From NCBI RefSeq assembly GCF_000711695.1, contig NW_013546988.1, forward strand, positions 86,264 through 150,263: DNA of 64,000 nt, written 5' to 3'. Positions 26,080 through 38,601 of the stretch are shown here, one piece after another (the stretch's first letter is position 1; each line of letters begins with the position of its first letter). This stretch comes from Tilletiaria anomala UBC 951 (taxonomy: Eukaryota > Basidiomycota > Exobasidiomycetes > Georgefischeriales > Tilletiariaceae). The notes beneath the pieces are model-generated. The model worked only from the letters and a program-made list of their open reading frames with translations. It was not told the origin of the DNA and searched no databases. Position numbers and translations under genes: made by a program.

Positions 26080-29000
26080 ATGCCTATGCCCTCACGTGCC
26101 GCGACCTTAACACAGTCGTCGGCCTACTCCAATAGAGATCCCGATGCTGTTGGGCCCATTTCACGCCAAGATGCCCTCACACAAGCTTACCGCTACTACT
26201 TTGAGCCCATCGTCGCAGCGCTCGAAAGCAACATTGATGGCGGGCTCAAAGACCGCGAAGTGCGAGAAAGGCAGCAGCAATACGGGCCAAATGAGCTCGA
26301 TGGAGACTCCGGCATCAACTATTTCAAAATCTTTCTCAACCAGGTTGTTAATGCCATGACAGCGGTGAGCAGATCCACACTTGCATAATTTACACTCTGC
26401 TGACTGAGTCTTTTATTTTCTTTGCAGGTGTTGATCATCGCCCTCGTCGTCTCCTTTGCGATCAAATCATGGATCGAGGGCGGTGTCCTCACTGGCGTCG
26501 TGGCGATCAACGTCATTGTCGGCTATTTTCAAGAGCTTTCGGCAGAAAAAACGATGGCCTCGCTTCGTTCTCTCGCCTCGCCGACTGCACGCGTCATCCG
26601 CAACGGACAAGGCGTCACCATCCCCAGCACAGAGCTCGTACCGGGAGACATATGCGAGATCACTGTCGGCGACACTGTTCCAGGTGATCTCCGCATGATC
26701 GAGGCCATGAACCTCGAGGCTGATGAAGCACTCCTGACCGGCGAGTCCCTCCCTGTCGCCAAAGAGCATGCCAACGCCTTTCCCGAGGAGACTGGAGTCG
26801 GCGATCGGATCAACATGGCTTACATGTCCAGCAATGTCACTCGGGGTCGCGGGACCGGTATCGTCGTCGCTACCGGTATGAACACCGAAATCGGCAAGAT
26901 TGCGCAAGCACTACAAGGAAACGCCAAGCGCAAAAAGATCCGCGCCGTCAAGCAGAACAGCTACGGCAAGAAGCTCCCTCACCACTACGTCCAAGCCGGT
27001 GCACTCACGGTCTGGGACCAGATCGCCACTTTCTTGGGTCTTAACCACGGTACACCGCTCCAGCGCAAGCTCTCGCTGCTTGCTGTCTTGCTTTTCCTTG
27101 TTGCAATTCTGTTCGCAATCATCTGCTTCTTGTCCAACAATTGGACTGATCGCGAGGTCATCATCTACGCCGTCAGGTGAGCAGCGTAGACCTAAAGAGC
27201 CCTGGCAAGGCCAGCACTGACTTTTCTGTGCCTCGTTCCTCAGTGTTGGTGTCTCGATGATCCCAGCCTCGCTCAGCGCTGTCCTTTCCATCACCATGGC
27301 TATGGGTGCCCGTGCTATGACTCGCCGTCATGTCATTGTCCGCAAGATGGATGCCATCGAGTCGCTTGGCGCAGTGACGGACATTTGCTCAGACAAGACT
27401 GGTACGCTCACCCAAGGTCGCATGGTAGTCAAGCGTGCCTGGGTTCCCGCCAGCGGTACTTTCACTGTCAGCGACAGCGAGGAAGCCTTCAACCCCAACG
27501 CAGGAGAAGTCTTCAAGACCGAAAGGCAACCCAAAGACAGCGACCCGAATCACGCGAAAGAGACATCCAAGGATGGTGACAAGGTTGCCAGTAAAGAACT
27601 CGGCTCCGACAGAATCAAGGACGACGAGTGCTTCACCGACTTTCTCAACGTGTGAGGATTCGCTTTCTAGCAATCTAGCCCAAGATCACCATTGCTGATC
27701 ATGCTGTCCTCCTTTGTAGGGCCGCGCTCTGCAACAACGCAAAAGTCTTCCAAGCTGAGGGCGAATGGCAGGCTCATGGCGACCCGACCGAATGCGCCAT
27801 GCAAACCTTTGCTTGCCGCTTCGACTGGGGCCGTGCAAAGCTGACCAACAAGGTCAAGGGGGAGAGCCAGAGGGTTGACGATCAGGAGAATGCCGCCAAG
27901 TATGCTTCGTATGGCAAGCCTGCCATCTGGAAGCAGACGGCCGAGTTCCCATTCTCGAGCGACGTCAAGCGCATGTGCGTCTTCTACAAGCATCGCCCGT
28001 CCGAGACGCACAAAGCGTTTATGAAGGGAGCCGTCGAGCGAGTTCTCGAAGCATGCACTCACGCACAGACAAGCGAGGGTATCGTCGACATCACTGAGAA
28101 CATTACTAGCAACATTCTGGCCAACATGGAAGCGCTGGCGGACACCGGTCTTCGGGTGCTTGCGTTCGCGCAACGTGATCTCACCAAAGAGGAAGCTCAT
28201 GAAGGCGAGGAACTCGATCGCACCCAAGCTGAGAGCGGTATGACCTTTGTCGGCCTGGCAGGCATCTACGACCCTCCGCGTGCTTCATCTCTACCAGCTG
28301 TCCTCCAGTGCCAGCAAGCCGGCATCCGTGTCCACATGCTCACCGGCGACCATCCAGGAACCGCCCGCGCTATCGCCAAGGAGGTCGGCATCATCCCGCA
28401 GAACACATCCACCTGGTCCGAAGAGAGGCTTAAGGCATCCGTAATGACTGGCCCCGCGTTTGACAAGTTAACTGAAGATGAGATCGACCGACTCGAAATC
28501 CTCCCGCTCGTAATTGCCAGATGCGCGCCTCAGACCAAGGTCAGGATGATCGAAGCTCTGCATCGCCGCACGTGCTTCGCTGCCATGACTGGCGATGGAG
28601 TCAATGACGCGCCCAGTCTGAAGATCGGTGAGTGTGTGCTAACCCCTTGCCTCCATTGTCTCTCCTTTAATTGCTGACCCTTCTCTTGATTTGATTGTGC
28701 AGCCGACGTTGGTCTCGGGATGGGAGGAGGCTCGGATGTCGCCAAAGGCGCGTCGGATCTTGTCTTGACGGACGACAACTTTGCCAGCATCGTATCTGGC
28801 ATTGAAGAGGGAAGGAGGACCTTTGGTAAGTCCACAAAGGCCTGGGATCGCCTCTGCGCCTGCCATCTAACCCATATCTTTGTTCTTATGGTATGACGCA
28901 GACAATATCAAGAAGTTCGTGCTTCATCTGCTTGCTCAAAATGTTGCTCAGGCTTTGGTGCTCCTTATCGGCCTTGCTTTCAAGGATGCAACCGGCCTCT

Positions 29001-29821
29001 CTGTGTTCCCGCTCTCTCCTGTCGAGGTCCTTTACATTATCATGGTGAGTAGAACCTGTCAGGAAGCCATAACATCCGCCAGCACGCAGCTCACCCCTGG
29101 TTCTCTCTTTGCGCAGGTTACTAGCGGTCTCCCGGCCATGGGTTTGGGTATGAGTCAAGCGCAACTCGACATCATGAAGCGCCCACCTCATGACCTTAAG
29201 TACGGCATCTTCGCACCCGAAGTCCTGCTTGACCTGTTTGTCTACGGAGTCTGGGTCGGACTGCTTTGCCTGGCTACATTCACGCTATGCCTCTGGGGCT
29301 TTGGCGACGGCAATCTCGGCATCAATTGCAACGGCATCTACAACGAAACATGCGCAACGGTCTTCCGCGCACGCGGCGCAACCTGGACAGTGATGACGTG
29401 GGCATCGCTCTTCCTCGCCTGGGAGGTCGTCAACACCCGTCGCTCCTTCTTCCGCATGGGCAAGAAATACCCGCTCTACTCGCAGTGGTTCCACGACACC
29501 TGGGGCAAGAACAAGTTTCTCTTCAGCACGGTTGTCATCGGCTTCTTCAGCGTCTTCCCTCTGCTTTACATCCCCATCATCAATGACGATGTCTTCCTGC
29601 ACAAAGGCATTTCATGGGAGTGGGGCATCTGCTTTATTGCCATCCTCCTATTCTTCTTGGGCGTGGAGGCTTGGAAGTGGGCTAAGCGCGTGTGGCTGCG
29701 GCGACGATCGACAAGGGACGACGACGTAATGGATGAGGAAACGGCAGCTGGGTTGGAGGAGAAGCCCGCCACCATCCTTGAAAGGCTGCAGAAGCCTGGG
29801 CCAGTGCCAACCCGAGCTTGA
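26080..29821 (+). CDS. ENA1: ENA-type P-type ATPase (Na+/K+ efflux, subfamily IID)
   Basis: Seven exons: 26080-26364, 26428-27176, 27244-27651, 27720-28627, 28703-28825, 28902-29044 and 29117-29821. All six introns (63-76 bp) are GT-AG and phases agree; 1106 residues. Signature elements are the actuator loop TGESLPV, the phosphorylation motif [12 protein letters not shown] (Asp395), [10 protein letters not shown] in the nucleotide-binding domain, the IID hallmark GIYDPPR, and [22 protein letters not shown]. About ten membrane helices are spread through the N- and C-terminal parts. These plasma-membrane pumps export Na+ or K+ and support growth in salt and at high pH; which ion is preferred cannot be read from the sequence. 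The ATG at 26080 is the first in a context fitting the family N terminus. Confidence 0.95.
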
Positions 29822-30313
29822 AATCACCATGCGGGGTGGCCTTGAGCGCAAGGAGTTCGAAAAACAAGTTAAATTGTACAACACCCGCACTGTATCATAG
29901 ATATTGCATACCGACGAGGTCAAGCACATTTAGTGCGTGATATGTACCACGCGTGAACTGAACCTGCGTTCTTCTGCTCGAGACCTGGACAAAAGTATCG
30001 ATGGTACTTGAAGGGAATAGCAACAGGGCCGCGCCAGAGGTCCACAGAAGCAGATATCAAATAGCACTCCCGCAAGGGAGTGAGAGGTTGCGACCAGGAA
30101 CGTGTCGCGTAATTACAAACTTATCGACTCGCGTGTTGATGTGGCAAGTGCGAACGAAATCATCACGACCACGTTCCATGTCGTTGGCTGCTGATCGACA
30201 TCTGCCATCATCTTGGGGGAAGGCTCGTGAGTCGTGCAGCCTTGTCAACGTGCTCGTTAACATGTGCACGTGAGGGTGACCACGCTTTGGGCTCGCGACC
30301 TCACATTCAGATT
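29822..30313 (+). other. Intergenic spacer, ENA ATPase to TFIIIC-like gene
   Basis: A 492 bp spacer between two genes in the same direction. It must hold the 3' end of the ATPase transcript and the promoter of the next gene. Nothing else is seen. Confidence 0.5.
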
Positions 30314-33064
30314 ATGAACGAGGTAGATTCGTCCGGCACGCCTTCTGGGCGGCCGAAACGACAAGCTGCCCAAGCTGCCCGGGCAAGGTACACACAAACC
30401 GTTCACCACGGCTTTTCCGATGGGTCTTCAGAGGGGGGAGGTGATAGAAAAGTCCCTTCGAACCCCAAGGGGAATACAAAGAGCAAGGCGAAGGCAAGAG
30501 ATGAAGATTTTCTCGACAACGGCAGCGACGATGAGTTTGTACTTGCAGATCAAGCTGGAACAAGTAGAGGCAAGGCCGCCGCATCGGACGATGACGAAGA
30601 ATTGAACGCAATATCCGAGTCTGGGTCCGAAGAATTGGATGAGGCTGAAGAGGATGTTTACGACGGCGTTGACACGCCGCCACCGAGGACTCGTAAGGGC
30701 AAGATCAACGTAAAGAACACAAGAATAAATGCTGTCGTTACGATGGCACCTTCGGTAGCGGCTCGCAAAACCAAACCCGTCGCAGCTGATAATGACGTAT
30801 CGAATATAGCCGCTGCTCAACGCGGCAGCTTGTGGATCAAAGCCAAAGAGGGCCGAAATCTGTCTATGTTCACATCGTCATGCTTGTTACCTTCGGTCAA
30901 GGTGGAGCATGCGCCGTGGCCATTGGACGGTGCTGCGATGCTGACAGGCGCTTCATGGGAGATCGAGTGCAACGCAAAACTCAAGGTCGGCAGGTGGAAT
31001 GAGGAGCTGTGGAGACCTCCGCGGGGAAAGATGGGAGACTATGGATGGTTACCCGGCAAGGACAATAGTCTGGATGGAATTGAAGGACGTGCAAAGGTGG
31101 AGCCAATGGATGAGGATTTAGAGCCTAGAATCCAACCCCATTGGCTGCAAAGCATTAAAGTTCTATCAGAAGAGTGAGTCTCGTATTTTGCGGCTAGAAG
31201 ACTGCGATTATGCACTGAAGCACGAACGAGGGTGCCGCTCAGGGAGGTCTTGCGGCGTCGCACTGAAGCCCTAGCGGAGGCAGGCAACGCTCAGACGCCC
31301 AATGCAACTGATGTGGCTGCGAGCTCCGGGATAGACCCGATGGCGATTGATCCTTCGCTGCAGGACGGCGAGGAAGACATCACACTGCTAGCAACTCTCC
31401 AGCCCTGGTTCACGGCCGAAGGAGACCTGCGAATCGCGTACGGGTCGGACACGGTACTGAAAAGGCATACACTCGCACCTGGCGCTGCGCACGCGGCGGA
31501 CGGCTTGGAAGCCGACAGCGATGTCCATTTTTTCAACACTGGAGGCTACAATTACTGTGTCGAAGCATGTCCGCGAGGCTTGAATGTCGCAGGCAACGAG
31601 TTCTTGGCGGTCTCGACTTCATTCGAACGGGCTCCCCGAAACAGATACGGCATACGTCTCACCGAGCCGGCGCCTGCGCAGATCCAAATCTGGAGCATCG
31701 CACCAGGCAGGGGCGGCAATGATAATCATTCAAAAGTGCGGCTTGAAATGGTGTTGCACATCGACACAGGCAGCGCGTGGCAGTTGCAATGGCGACCTCT
31801 TGCCTACCGAGATCTTGAACAGCCGCCGCCTAGCAACGAGATCCTCGGTGTCCTGGCTGCGGCGTGTATGAATGGCAAACTTTGCTTCTTTCAGGTGCCT
31901 CATCCAAATGAGCTCAGACACGTCAAGAAGAGCAAAAGCGCTGCTCCATTGCAAATTGCACTCAAGCCTATCCTCTCATTGGACCTCTTCGAGACCGTTC
32001 CGCACTGTTTAGATTGGGCCTTTCCAGAACGCATTCTCGTTGGATGTAGCAATGGTTACGCGGCTGTTTGGGACCTCGAAGAGCTCCTGTCAGGGAATGG
32101 CCAGCAGCAGGGTGAGTTTTCACTCTGTGGCTGATCGACATGCTCGCATATTGACGACAGAGTATTTCTGTACAGCGCCCTTGCACTACTTCAGGACACA
32201 AGAGACTGCCATCACTGGTGTACGATGGCACATGCATCCCAACACGGACGCCCGCGGCCGTCCGGCTTGGAATGAGATGCCAAACTTGTTCACGAGCTGC
32301 TCGTTGATGGGCTCGATCGCTTTGACGGACCTGACTGACCCTTACCACCAGGCCGATATTCGTTTTGGTCAATCTGGCGGCAGCATCAGTGAGTAGGCGG
32401 CCGTCCTTGTGTCCCGGGATTGGCTGCGCGATGCAGGCACAGTCTGACATTTGAATTGCTATTTCACGCAAAGGCGGCGTCCCCGCGTACGATTTGGCAT
32501 TCAGCACGCATGCCAATGCTGCGATCATCGAGGGCAACCTGTACGGCGTTGATCTATTCTTTTTCACCAATCCCCACTTTGGCCGCAAAGCCAGGGTAGC
32601 CGAGCATCGAGCGCCAACGCTGGCCATAGCTACGTCGGACTATCATCCGTTACTTGCGACCGGCTCGGCGGATGGAAGCGTACGCATGGTCAACATTTGG
32701 CGCAATCTCAGCAAGAGGGGTGCCAAGGCTTCTGTCCAGCTGTTTCGCCTCACATGCGGCACAGAGAGTAGCGAGCTCAGGGTGCTCGACTATTTCTTGC
32801 CTGATATCTTGGTGGGTAAGAAGAGACTATGCTACGCTGGAGCCCACGCATTGACTGCCTCTGTCGCACTCAACCGCGAATACAAACACAAAACAGAATC
32901 CACACAGGATTCCAGGCACATCGTTCGACTGGCCGCCGGAAGTTGCCATCACGGACGTCGCATGGAGCAGGCACATCAATCGGGGCTACCTCCTCGCGAG
33001 CGTATCTGCGTCTGGCCTAGGCAGAATTCAATGGGTCGGAGAAGCGCCTCACAAAGAAAGGTGA
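30314..33064 (+). CDS. WD40 protein resembling TFIIIC subunit Sfc6/Tfc6 (GTF3C2)
   Basis: Five exons: 30314-31173, 31243-32111, 32161-32388, 32474-32815 and 32916-33064; 815 residues. The N terminus carries an AT-hook-like GRPKRQAAQAAR and long acidic/Ser stretches (SGSEELDEAEEDVYDGV). The C-terminal half is a WD40 propeller with ILGVLAAACMNGKLCFF, ERILVGCSNGYAAVWDLEEL and HPLLATGSADGSVRMVNIW, ending with VAITDVAWSRHINRGYLLAS. This layout fits the TFIIIC subunit that binds the B box of tRNA genes with its partner, so a nuclear Pol III role is inferred. Intron 2 is only 49 bp and intron 3 uses an AAG acceptor. The last intron is least certain: other donor/acceptor pairs in the same phase exist within 20 bp. 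Confidence 0.68.
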
Positions 33065-33331
33065 AAGAGCGTGCAGTCTGCAGTCGATGCAAGCAACCCC
33101 GAAAGGCTCGAGCAATGTAGCGTACCTATCAGTGATGTCTTTCGAGCATCGCATTGTTCGTCCTGAATCATGGGCATTATGCGGAGCGGTGACAATGAAT
33201 TGACATTCCGCATCGGCACACTCTAAGCATCCACTGGCTTCGGTCTGCTGATGACGTTCACGCTGCCTACGTACCACAGAAGGAAGTCCAGTGTCGTTCA
33301 TGTGAGCTGGTCCAGTTTTTGGAAAGCAATT

Positions 33332-33923
33332 TTACCAGTTTACACACTCACGTTGGCTCACGAGGAGTCTGTCCCTTGGCGGCTGGCCGTCCTCGCCAGG
33401 CTGGCGCTCGATGCGAAAGTCAGCCTCGACGAAAACCCGGGTACTGTGCGCGCACGTGGAAAGCGATGCGAAGGCAAGGGAACGAAGATGAGCGTGGACG
33501 AGGAATAGCAACAAGCAGGCACGCCATGGAATCACCCTTTTGTCAACGTCTTGACCTTGTCTGTCTTGTCACCAAAAGCGTAGATTCGGTGGTAGGTGGA
33601 AGTCTGCGCTGAGGCTGGATAAGTCCAAGTGAGAAATGGTGAAACGAAATGGGGGCAACAAGGTAGGGGTGTCAGCATTCCACCTTCCATCTGGCACGTA
33701 CTACCAAGCAAAGGAGCAAACACGCACGGTCTTCGCGGCTGCCCAGGTAGTCGGTCGTCGCAACGACATAGGAGGTGAACTCCTTGCCGTTGACGCTGGT
33801 CTTGATCTCCGGGTCCGCGACGAGGCGGCCCATGATCTGCATGCGGGCCAGGTTGGAGCGCGACGCGGTGGTGCTCAGCGCGCGGGCGCCGGCGGGGACG
33901 CGGAGGGCGAGTTGGCGGAACAT
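33332..33923 (-). CDS. RIM1: Mitochondrial single-stranded DNA-binding protein (Rim1)
   Basis: Exons 33923-33728, 33608-33536 and 33443 downwards, in register. The protein begins with a mitochondrial presequence (MFRQLALRVPAGARALSTTA) and then shows an OB-fold: MQIMGRLVADPEIKTSVNGK, FTSYVVATTDY, STYHRIYAFGDKTDKVK, VFVEADFRIERQPGEDGQPP. It should coat single-stranded mtDNA during replication. The C terminus is uncertain: without further splicing the frame runs to TAA at 33332 (about 130 residues), but a GTGAGC donor after residue RDRLL and a CCAG acceptor near 33306 offer alternative ends. It converges with the TFIIIC-like gene and shares a 446 bp divergent promoter with the methyltransferase gene. 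Confidence 0.85.
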
Positions 33924-34369
33924 CTTAGGTGGCTGCGAAGAGATCCGTGAGAAATGATACGTGCTGTGTGGCCGTCCGCAAATAGTGAAGCCCGGCTGGG
34001 AGATTGTAAAGGGCGCTTGAAGGCACTTGGGTTGATGAGGAGATGGATGATGAGCGACGGGCGAGGGAGGACTGGGAGAAGCACAAACGCGTGCGTCTCG
34101 TGTGTAATCCTCACTATTACGCCTCTCTCGTCATGAGCCGCAAAGAGACGCGCCGCCCACCGCCGCCACCACTGCTGGTTTACACAGCGGCGCTGTGCCT
34201 GTGCTTTTGCTCTCCACACTTGGTAGGATGGCCACCCAGCCCCAGAGACGCACACAGCTCCTGCTGTTCTCGAAAAAAGCAACATCTTCCAAAGTGACGA
34301 TGAGGTACATGTGGACTAACCATGAGCTCCTCACATGTGCACAATTGCTTGACCTATTAGCAGGAGAAT
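33924..34369. promoter_or_regulatory. Divergent promoter, RIM1 (-) and methyltransferase (+)
   Basis: A 446 bp region between two divergent ATGs. It must serve both genes. I see no clear TATA box. Confidence 0.5.
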
Positions 34370-35985
34370 ATGGCCGCCGGGAGCCCAGCCGGAGATCCGG
34401 CTGACGATTTCAACTTTCCGACCGGCTTGGCCATCCAACCGAGCAGCAAGAGCTGCAGCAGCCAAGCAGGTTGCGAGCTTGATGCGTGGGATGCAGATAC
34501 TGCGGAGGACATTGATCGATGGGGTATAGCAGGGCGGGTCTGGTGAGGCTTTTGCAGCATGGGAGTCCGGTTTTGGTAGAGCATGTTCCTCAATAACCGC
34601 CAATCAATTTGCTTTTTCGTCTCTCCTCTCTGCTACGTTTCTGCCCTCTGATCGCTGACAGGGAAGCGGCATATGCTCTGCGCGAATACCTCCGGCCACC
34701 ATGCGAGTCCGCTCTCGAGTTTGACCCTCCATGCAGTTTCTTCGCTTTGCCGCCGAATGCTTCTCCAGATGGCACAGCAGCAAGAGGACCAACGTTAGCA
34801 CGCGCTGTGTCAGCGGTTGAGCTGGGCTCCGGGGTCGGCTATGTTGGTATTCACCTTGCCCTAGCGCTCTCAAGGGCTCATGGTCGATCCTCCTGTCAAC
34901 GAGTCAAAGATAATGTTGAGACTAACCGGAGTGCGCCAATGCCGACATCACCGACCCCCACTGTCATTTTGACGGATCTTGATCATGTCTGCCCGTTGCT
35001 GGAGCGAAATGCTGCTCGCGCGCTGCGTCCTCCTTCAGCATCGACCACAGCACCAGATCAAGCATCGGGCGTGAAGTTGCTCGTGCGACCATTGCCATGG
35101 GGCTCTTCCAAAGCGGCGGAGCGGATCATGAAAGAGGACATTGCTTCAAGGACGGAAAGCGCCGTTTCTGAAAGCGCCGCTCACACAGCCTCTACCTCGG
35201 CACCGACGCACATTGTTTGCTCGGACCTAGTCTACTTTCCCGAACTTCTACCACCGCTATTGCGTACAATCATCCAGCTCAGCGAGCCGCAGCGAACGAC
35301 ATCAGCAGAAACAGCGACAAGCGAGCTGATCATATCGTACAAGGTACGCTCGCTCGCAAAGGAGCAGCCGTTCTGGCAGGCACTAGGAGCCTGGTTTGAC
35401 ATGGAGCCGGTTCAGTGTCGACGTCGATGGAGGCGGAAACCCGATATTGTTGGGGAAGAAAGGGCGTGGGAGCATATGGCAGGCCCATGGGGCCCATGGC
35501 ATCGATTTGGGCGCTGGAAGTCTGATCTGGGTCTTGGTGAGGCCTCCAAGGCTGAATCACCGCGCTATGGTAGTGACAAGCAAAATGCAAACGCGTTGGG
35601 AGCAGGAGCGAAAACGCCTGACAGCGACCGCGAAGGCGATGCCGAGCAGCACACTACAGGTGATGCTAAAGATGAGGCGGAAGAAGCAGAGGAGGAAGCA
35701 GAGGAGGAAGCAGAAGATGATATGTTTATATTTGTCTGTCGCCGCAAGCGCGAGAGCTTGGGATACGAGCCGCCGTCAGATGATGCCAAGCTGATGGGCG
35801 GCTGGAGGGTCATGGAAGGTGCTGGTCCAGGAGGAGCAACGTCAGAATCAGGGTCAGAGGAGGTACTGCAGCAAGGCAGCGAAGGTGGTGCGATCCGTGC
35901 GGCAACCTCGACCGTCCCCGCTGCTTCCCTCGCTACCGCAGGAGATACGTTTGAGCTTCTGCTTCTTGGCATGCTCGAACCGTAG
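34370..35985 (+). CDS. Family-16-type (METTL21/EFM-like) methyltransferase
   Basis: Two exons, 34370-34542 and 34662-35985, joined across a 119 bp intron that completes the Trp of the GRVWEAAYALREYL motif; 498 residues. The SAM-binding motif I is AVELGSGVGYVGIHLA, the acidic post-I Asp is in VILTDLDHVCPLLERNAAR, and the motif-II region reads ICSDLVYFPELLPPLL-like (CSDLVYFPELLPP). Relatives are protein lysine methyltransferases acting on elongation factors or chaperones, so a cytosolic protein-methylating role is inferred. Unusual are a long insert between core strands and an acidic repeat of E-A-E-E units near residues 356-375, followed by a Ser/Gly-rich segment. The substrate cannot be predicted. 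Confidence 0.8.
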
Positions 35986-38601
35986 TGTAGTCCATTTGTA
36001 ATTCCCAGAGAAAGCACCATCGTGGCGCCGTTTTGCAGGGGCTCCTAAGTGCCCAACGTCCAGGCTACAGGCATGGTCATTCCATTTGCGTTACAGAATT
36101 TTACAGCTTCCATCCAACGCCTTAGGGACTTCGCATTACACCCATTTCACCGGAAGGGCATTTGAGCAATGGCAACCCGAGAGTTCATCTTTATGACGAG
36201 CTGCTGGCCCAGGCCAACATGCTATGGTGCCCCTGCATGAAGGATGTACATACGAGTGGTGCCTTCGCTGAGCAGTCAGAATCGAAAATGCACCTAGGGC
36301 TCCCCTCGGGGTTTACAAGTCACGCAGGGACTTGGGTTATACGACCATTAAACAAAGCAGCCAGCTGGGAAGCGTGGGTCGTTGCATCTGTCTGGCACCA
36401 ACGCACCGCAGTCCGCCGGCGCCCACAGGATCAACCTCGACCGGGTCATCGACGCACGCTTGGCTTACCACACCCTCCAAGTCGCATGGACCGCTCGCCC
36501 TGTCACACTGTCACCACTCTGGTCAAGGTGGGATTGTTCGAGAGTTGTTCCTCACTTGGTGAGTGGCTTCGAAGACGCGAGGTGCCGATCGATCTCAAGA
36601 AGGGACATTAGCGCTTGGGCTGTCTCAAACTCATTTCAACATCGTGGACCGAACTGTCCGCTGGCGTGTGCTGGTTAGCCTCGTACCATGGGGACGGGCT
36701 GCGCCCGCGTGGGCTCGGGCGGATTGGGTGTGCCGGGTGGCGGCTCAGGTGCCCTGCCATCCAATCAAGCGGTGTGAAAAGTCAACAAAAAAATCAGAAA
36801 GGCTTCACTGTGTGAGTTTCCCTCCCAAGGTTCCTCCAAAAAGGGCCGGGGCGGAACGGCTGCTGGAAGATGGTCGCTGCCTTTGTGACAATATATCCTT
36901 ACTCATAATATATAACAATATAGTAGTAATATTAAACAGTAATAGAAATACAATAAGATAAAGCTTCTCCCCCTTCCCCCCTCGTGTGCGCTGCTGTGCC
37001 TTGCAATTAGCGCTGGCGGGCACAGGGCAGGCCGGAGAGTTTTTGGTCTCACTTTGGCAAGTCACCAGCAGCTAGTTGTATGAATTAGAGGACTGTTCGA
37101 GTGAAGAACGGAGAAAAGTGGCGTGATGCCACGGGAATGATGTGAAGAGAGAGAGAGCTAAATGTCACCGTCACAACTCACGTGGGCGTCATTTCGTTGG
37201 GATAGGCATGCTCTCGCCCAATGGAAATTGGAGATGCAGTTCATTTGCTGCGAGCATCGGCGGTCATAGCGGATCAATGCGCCGAGGTACAAAGGTGCTC
37301 TTACAAGGCAGGAATAATGGCTAGATTCATACAAGTTCAAGGTGCATACATGTGCATATACCACCATATTCGACCATGTGTGGTAAGCGGGAATCGACCC
37401 TAGTTCCATGTGCCGATGGTGGGGCCAATTGCCGCGGCAGGGCTGAATACGGCATCACGTGACTCGCTCCATCCTTCACAACACGTTCATGGACGAGAAT
37501 CTCTCGTTCATGCACAAAGAACCCGCGTATGGGGTGGAAATCGGGCTGGCTCGAACCAGCTGTTTATCATTAAGGAGAACGTCCCAAGTTGGGCGGCGGA
37601 CACATACGCCGCACGATCAAGTCCAAGTCAACGACAGCCGGCGGCTGATGCTGAGGTAGAGTAAATAGAGTTTCGACCTGCAAGTGGAGGCGACGACGAC
37701 ATCATCCTAACGCCTTGTTGAGCAACAGGAATCTGAGCGCCGCTGGGCACCACGGACCCGCTCTCGCTTGTTTGCTTCGACGCCTCCCCAGCGAGCGAAG
37801 CGGACGATAGAAACCGTGAAACAGGGCCACGGTATGGACCCATCGCTGCTGGTGAGTCAAACAAAGCAGAGGGTGGCCCAAGCTGGAGTGAGCTTGCAAA
37901 CGGAATGTGTCCAAGTTCTGACCGTCGTCTTCATTTGCAGACACCAAAAACCTGGGACGCCGTATGCATCAATCCAAAAGCCAAGGTTACCGATGACCTC
38001 ATCTGCTTTGCCGCATTTCCAATTTGACTCCTGGATATTACTGAAAGCTCTCAATCAGGATACAACCAATCGTCGCCGAGCACGGGCACTTTCATTCCCA
38101 CCCTGAGAGGTCTTGACGGCTCCGTCTCGTAAACGAGCTGCACATCCACCACTCAACTGCGCAAGATCATCGGCGATTTGCACTATAATTGGGGCACCTT
38201 AGCAAGCATCGAAAGCGAAACAGCAGCTGGCCCGTGATTGAGCCTTCGCTCATACCTACTCACATGGGTGAACCGTTCATGCTGCTGCTTCATCAGCCGG
38301 CTTGCTCATCTCGTGTGTGACATCAATGCGGATCGCAAATCATTTCTGGTCAACACCCTTCATTAATTCATCCCAGCTTTCAGTCCTCATTGGGCGAATG
38401 CTGATAAAACGGTACCAACATCCTTGATAGTACGCATACACATATACTACAATAGCCGCGAGAACGAGGGCGAAACGGGTGCGGATCCAACCGAACACCG
38501 CCTCTACCGTTTGAGAAGAAACGGGTAGGGAGCGCGCTCGTTTCGGTTAAGACGAACTCACCAAGCGGCTTTCAGTGCAACATACGGTTACTCTGGGCGC
38601 A
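35986..38601. other. Gene-poor spacer with AT-rich block and repeat copy 2
   Basis: About 2.6 kb between two + strand genes. An AT-rich block at 36890-36965 contrasts with the GC-rich surroundings. The second copy of the dispersed repeat is at 37256-37443. A tiny spliced frame (37834-37851 joined to 37941-38027, 34 codons) has a well-formed intron but is too short to call. The last kilobase should hold the promoter of the RasGAP gene. Confidence 0.45.
37256..37443 (+). repeat. Dispersed repeat, copy 2
   Basis: This is the counterpart of 14042-14221, in the same orientation, with a nearly identical 29-base core at 37304-37332. On the - strand it contains GGGTCGATTCCC (37389-37400), close to a Pol III B box but one T short. 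It lies about 1.2 kb upstream of the RasGAP start. Mobile element, SINE-like remnant or noncoding RNA are all possible. Confidence 0.6.

Noticed and set aside
33017-33301. A - strand frame as an extra last exon of the mitochondrial SSB
   Set aside because: It would extend far beyond the family length and overlap the end of the TFIIIC-like gene; composition is not SSB-like.
37545-37570. A TTCGAG hairpin (GCTGG/CCAGC stem) resembling a tRNA T arm
   Set aside because: No anticodon, D arm or acceptor stem pairs around it, so a tRNA is not supported.
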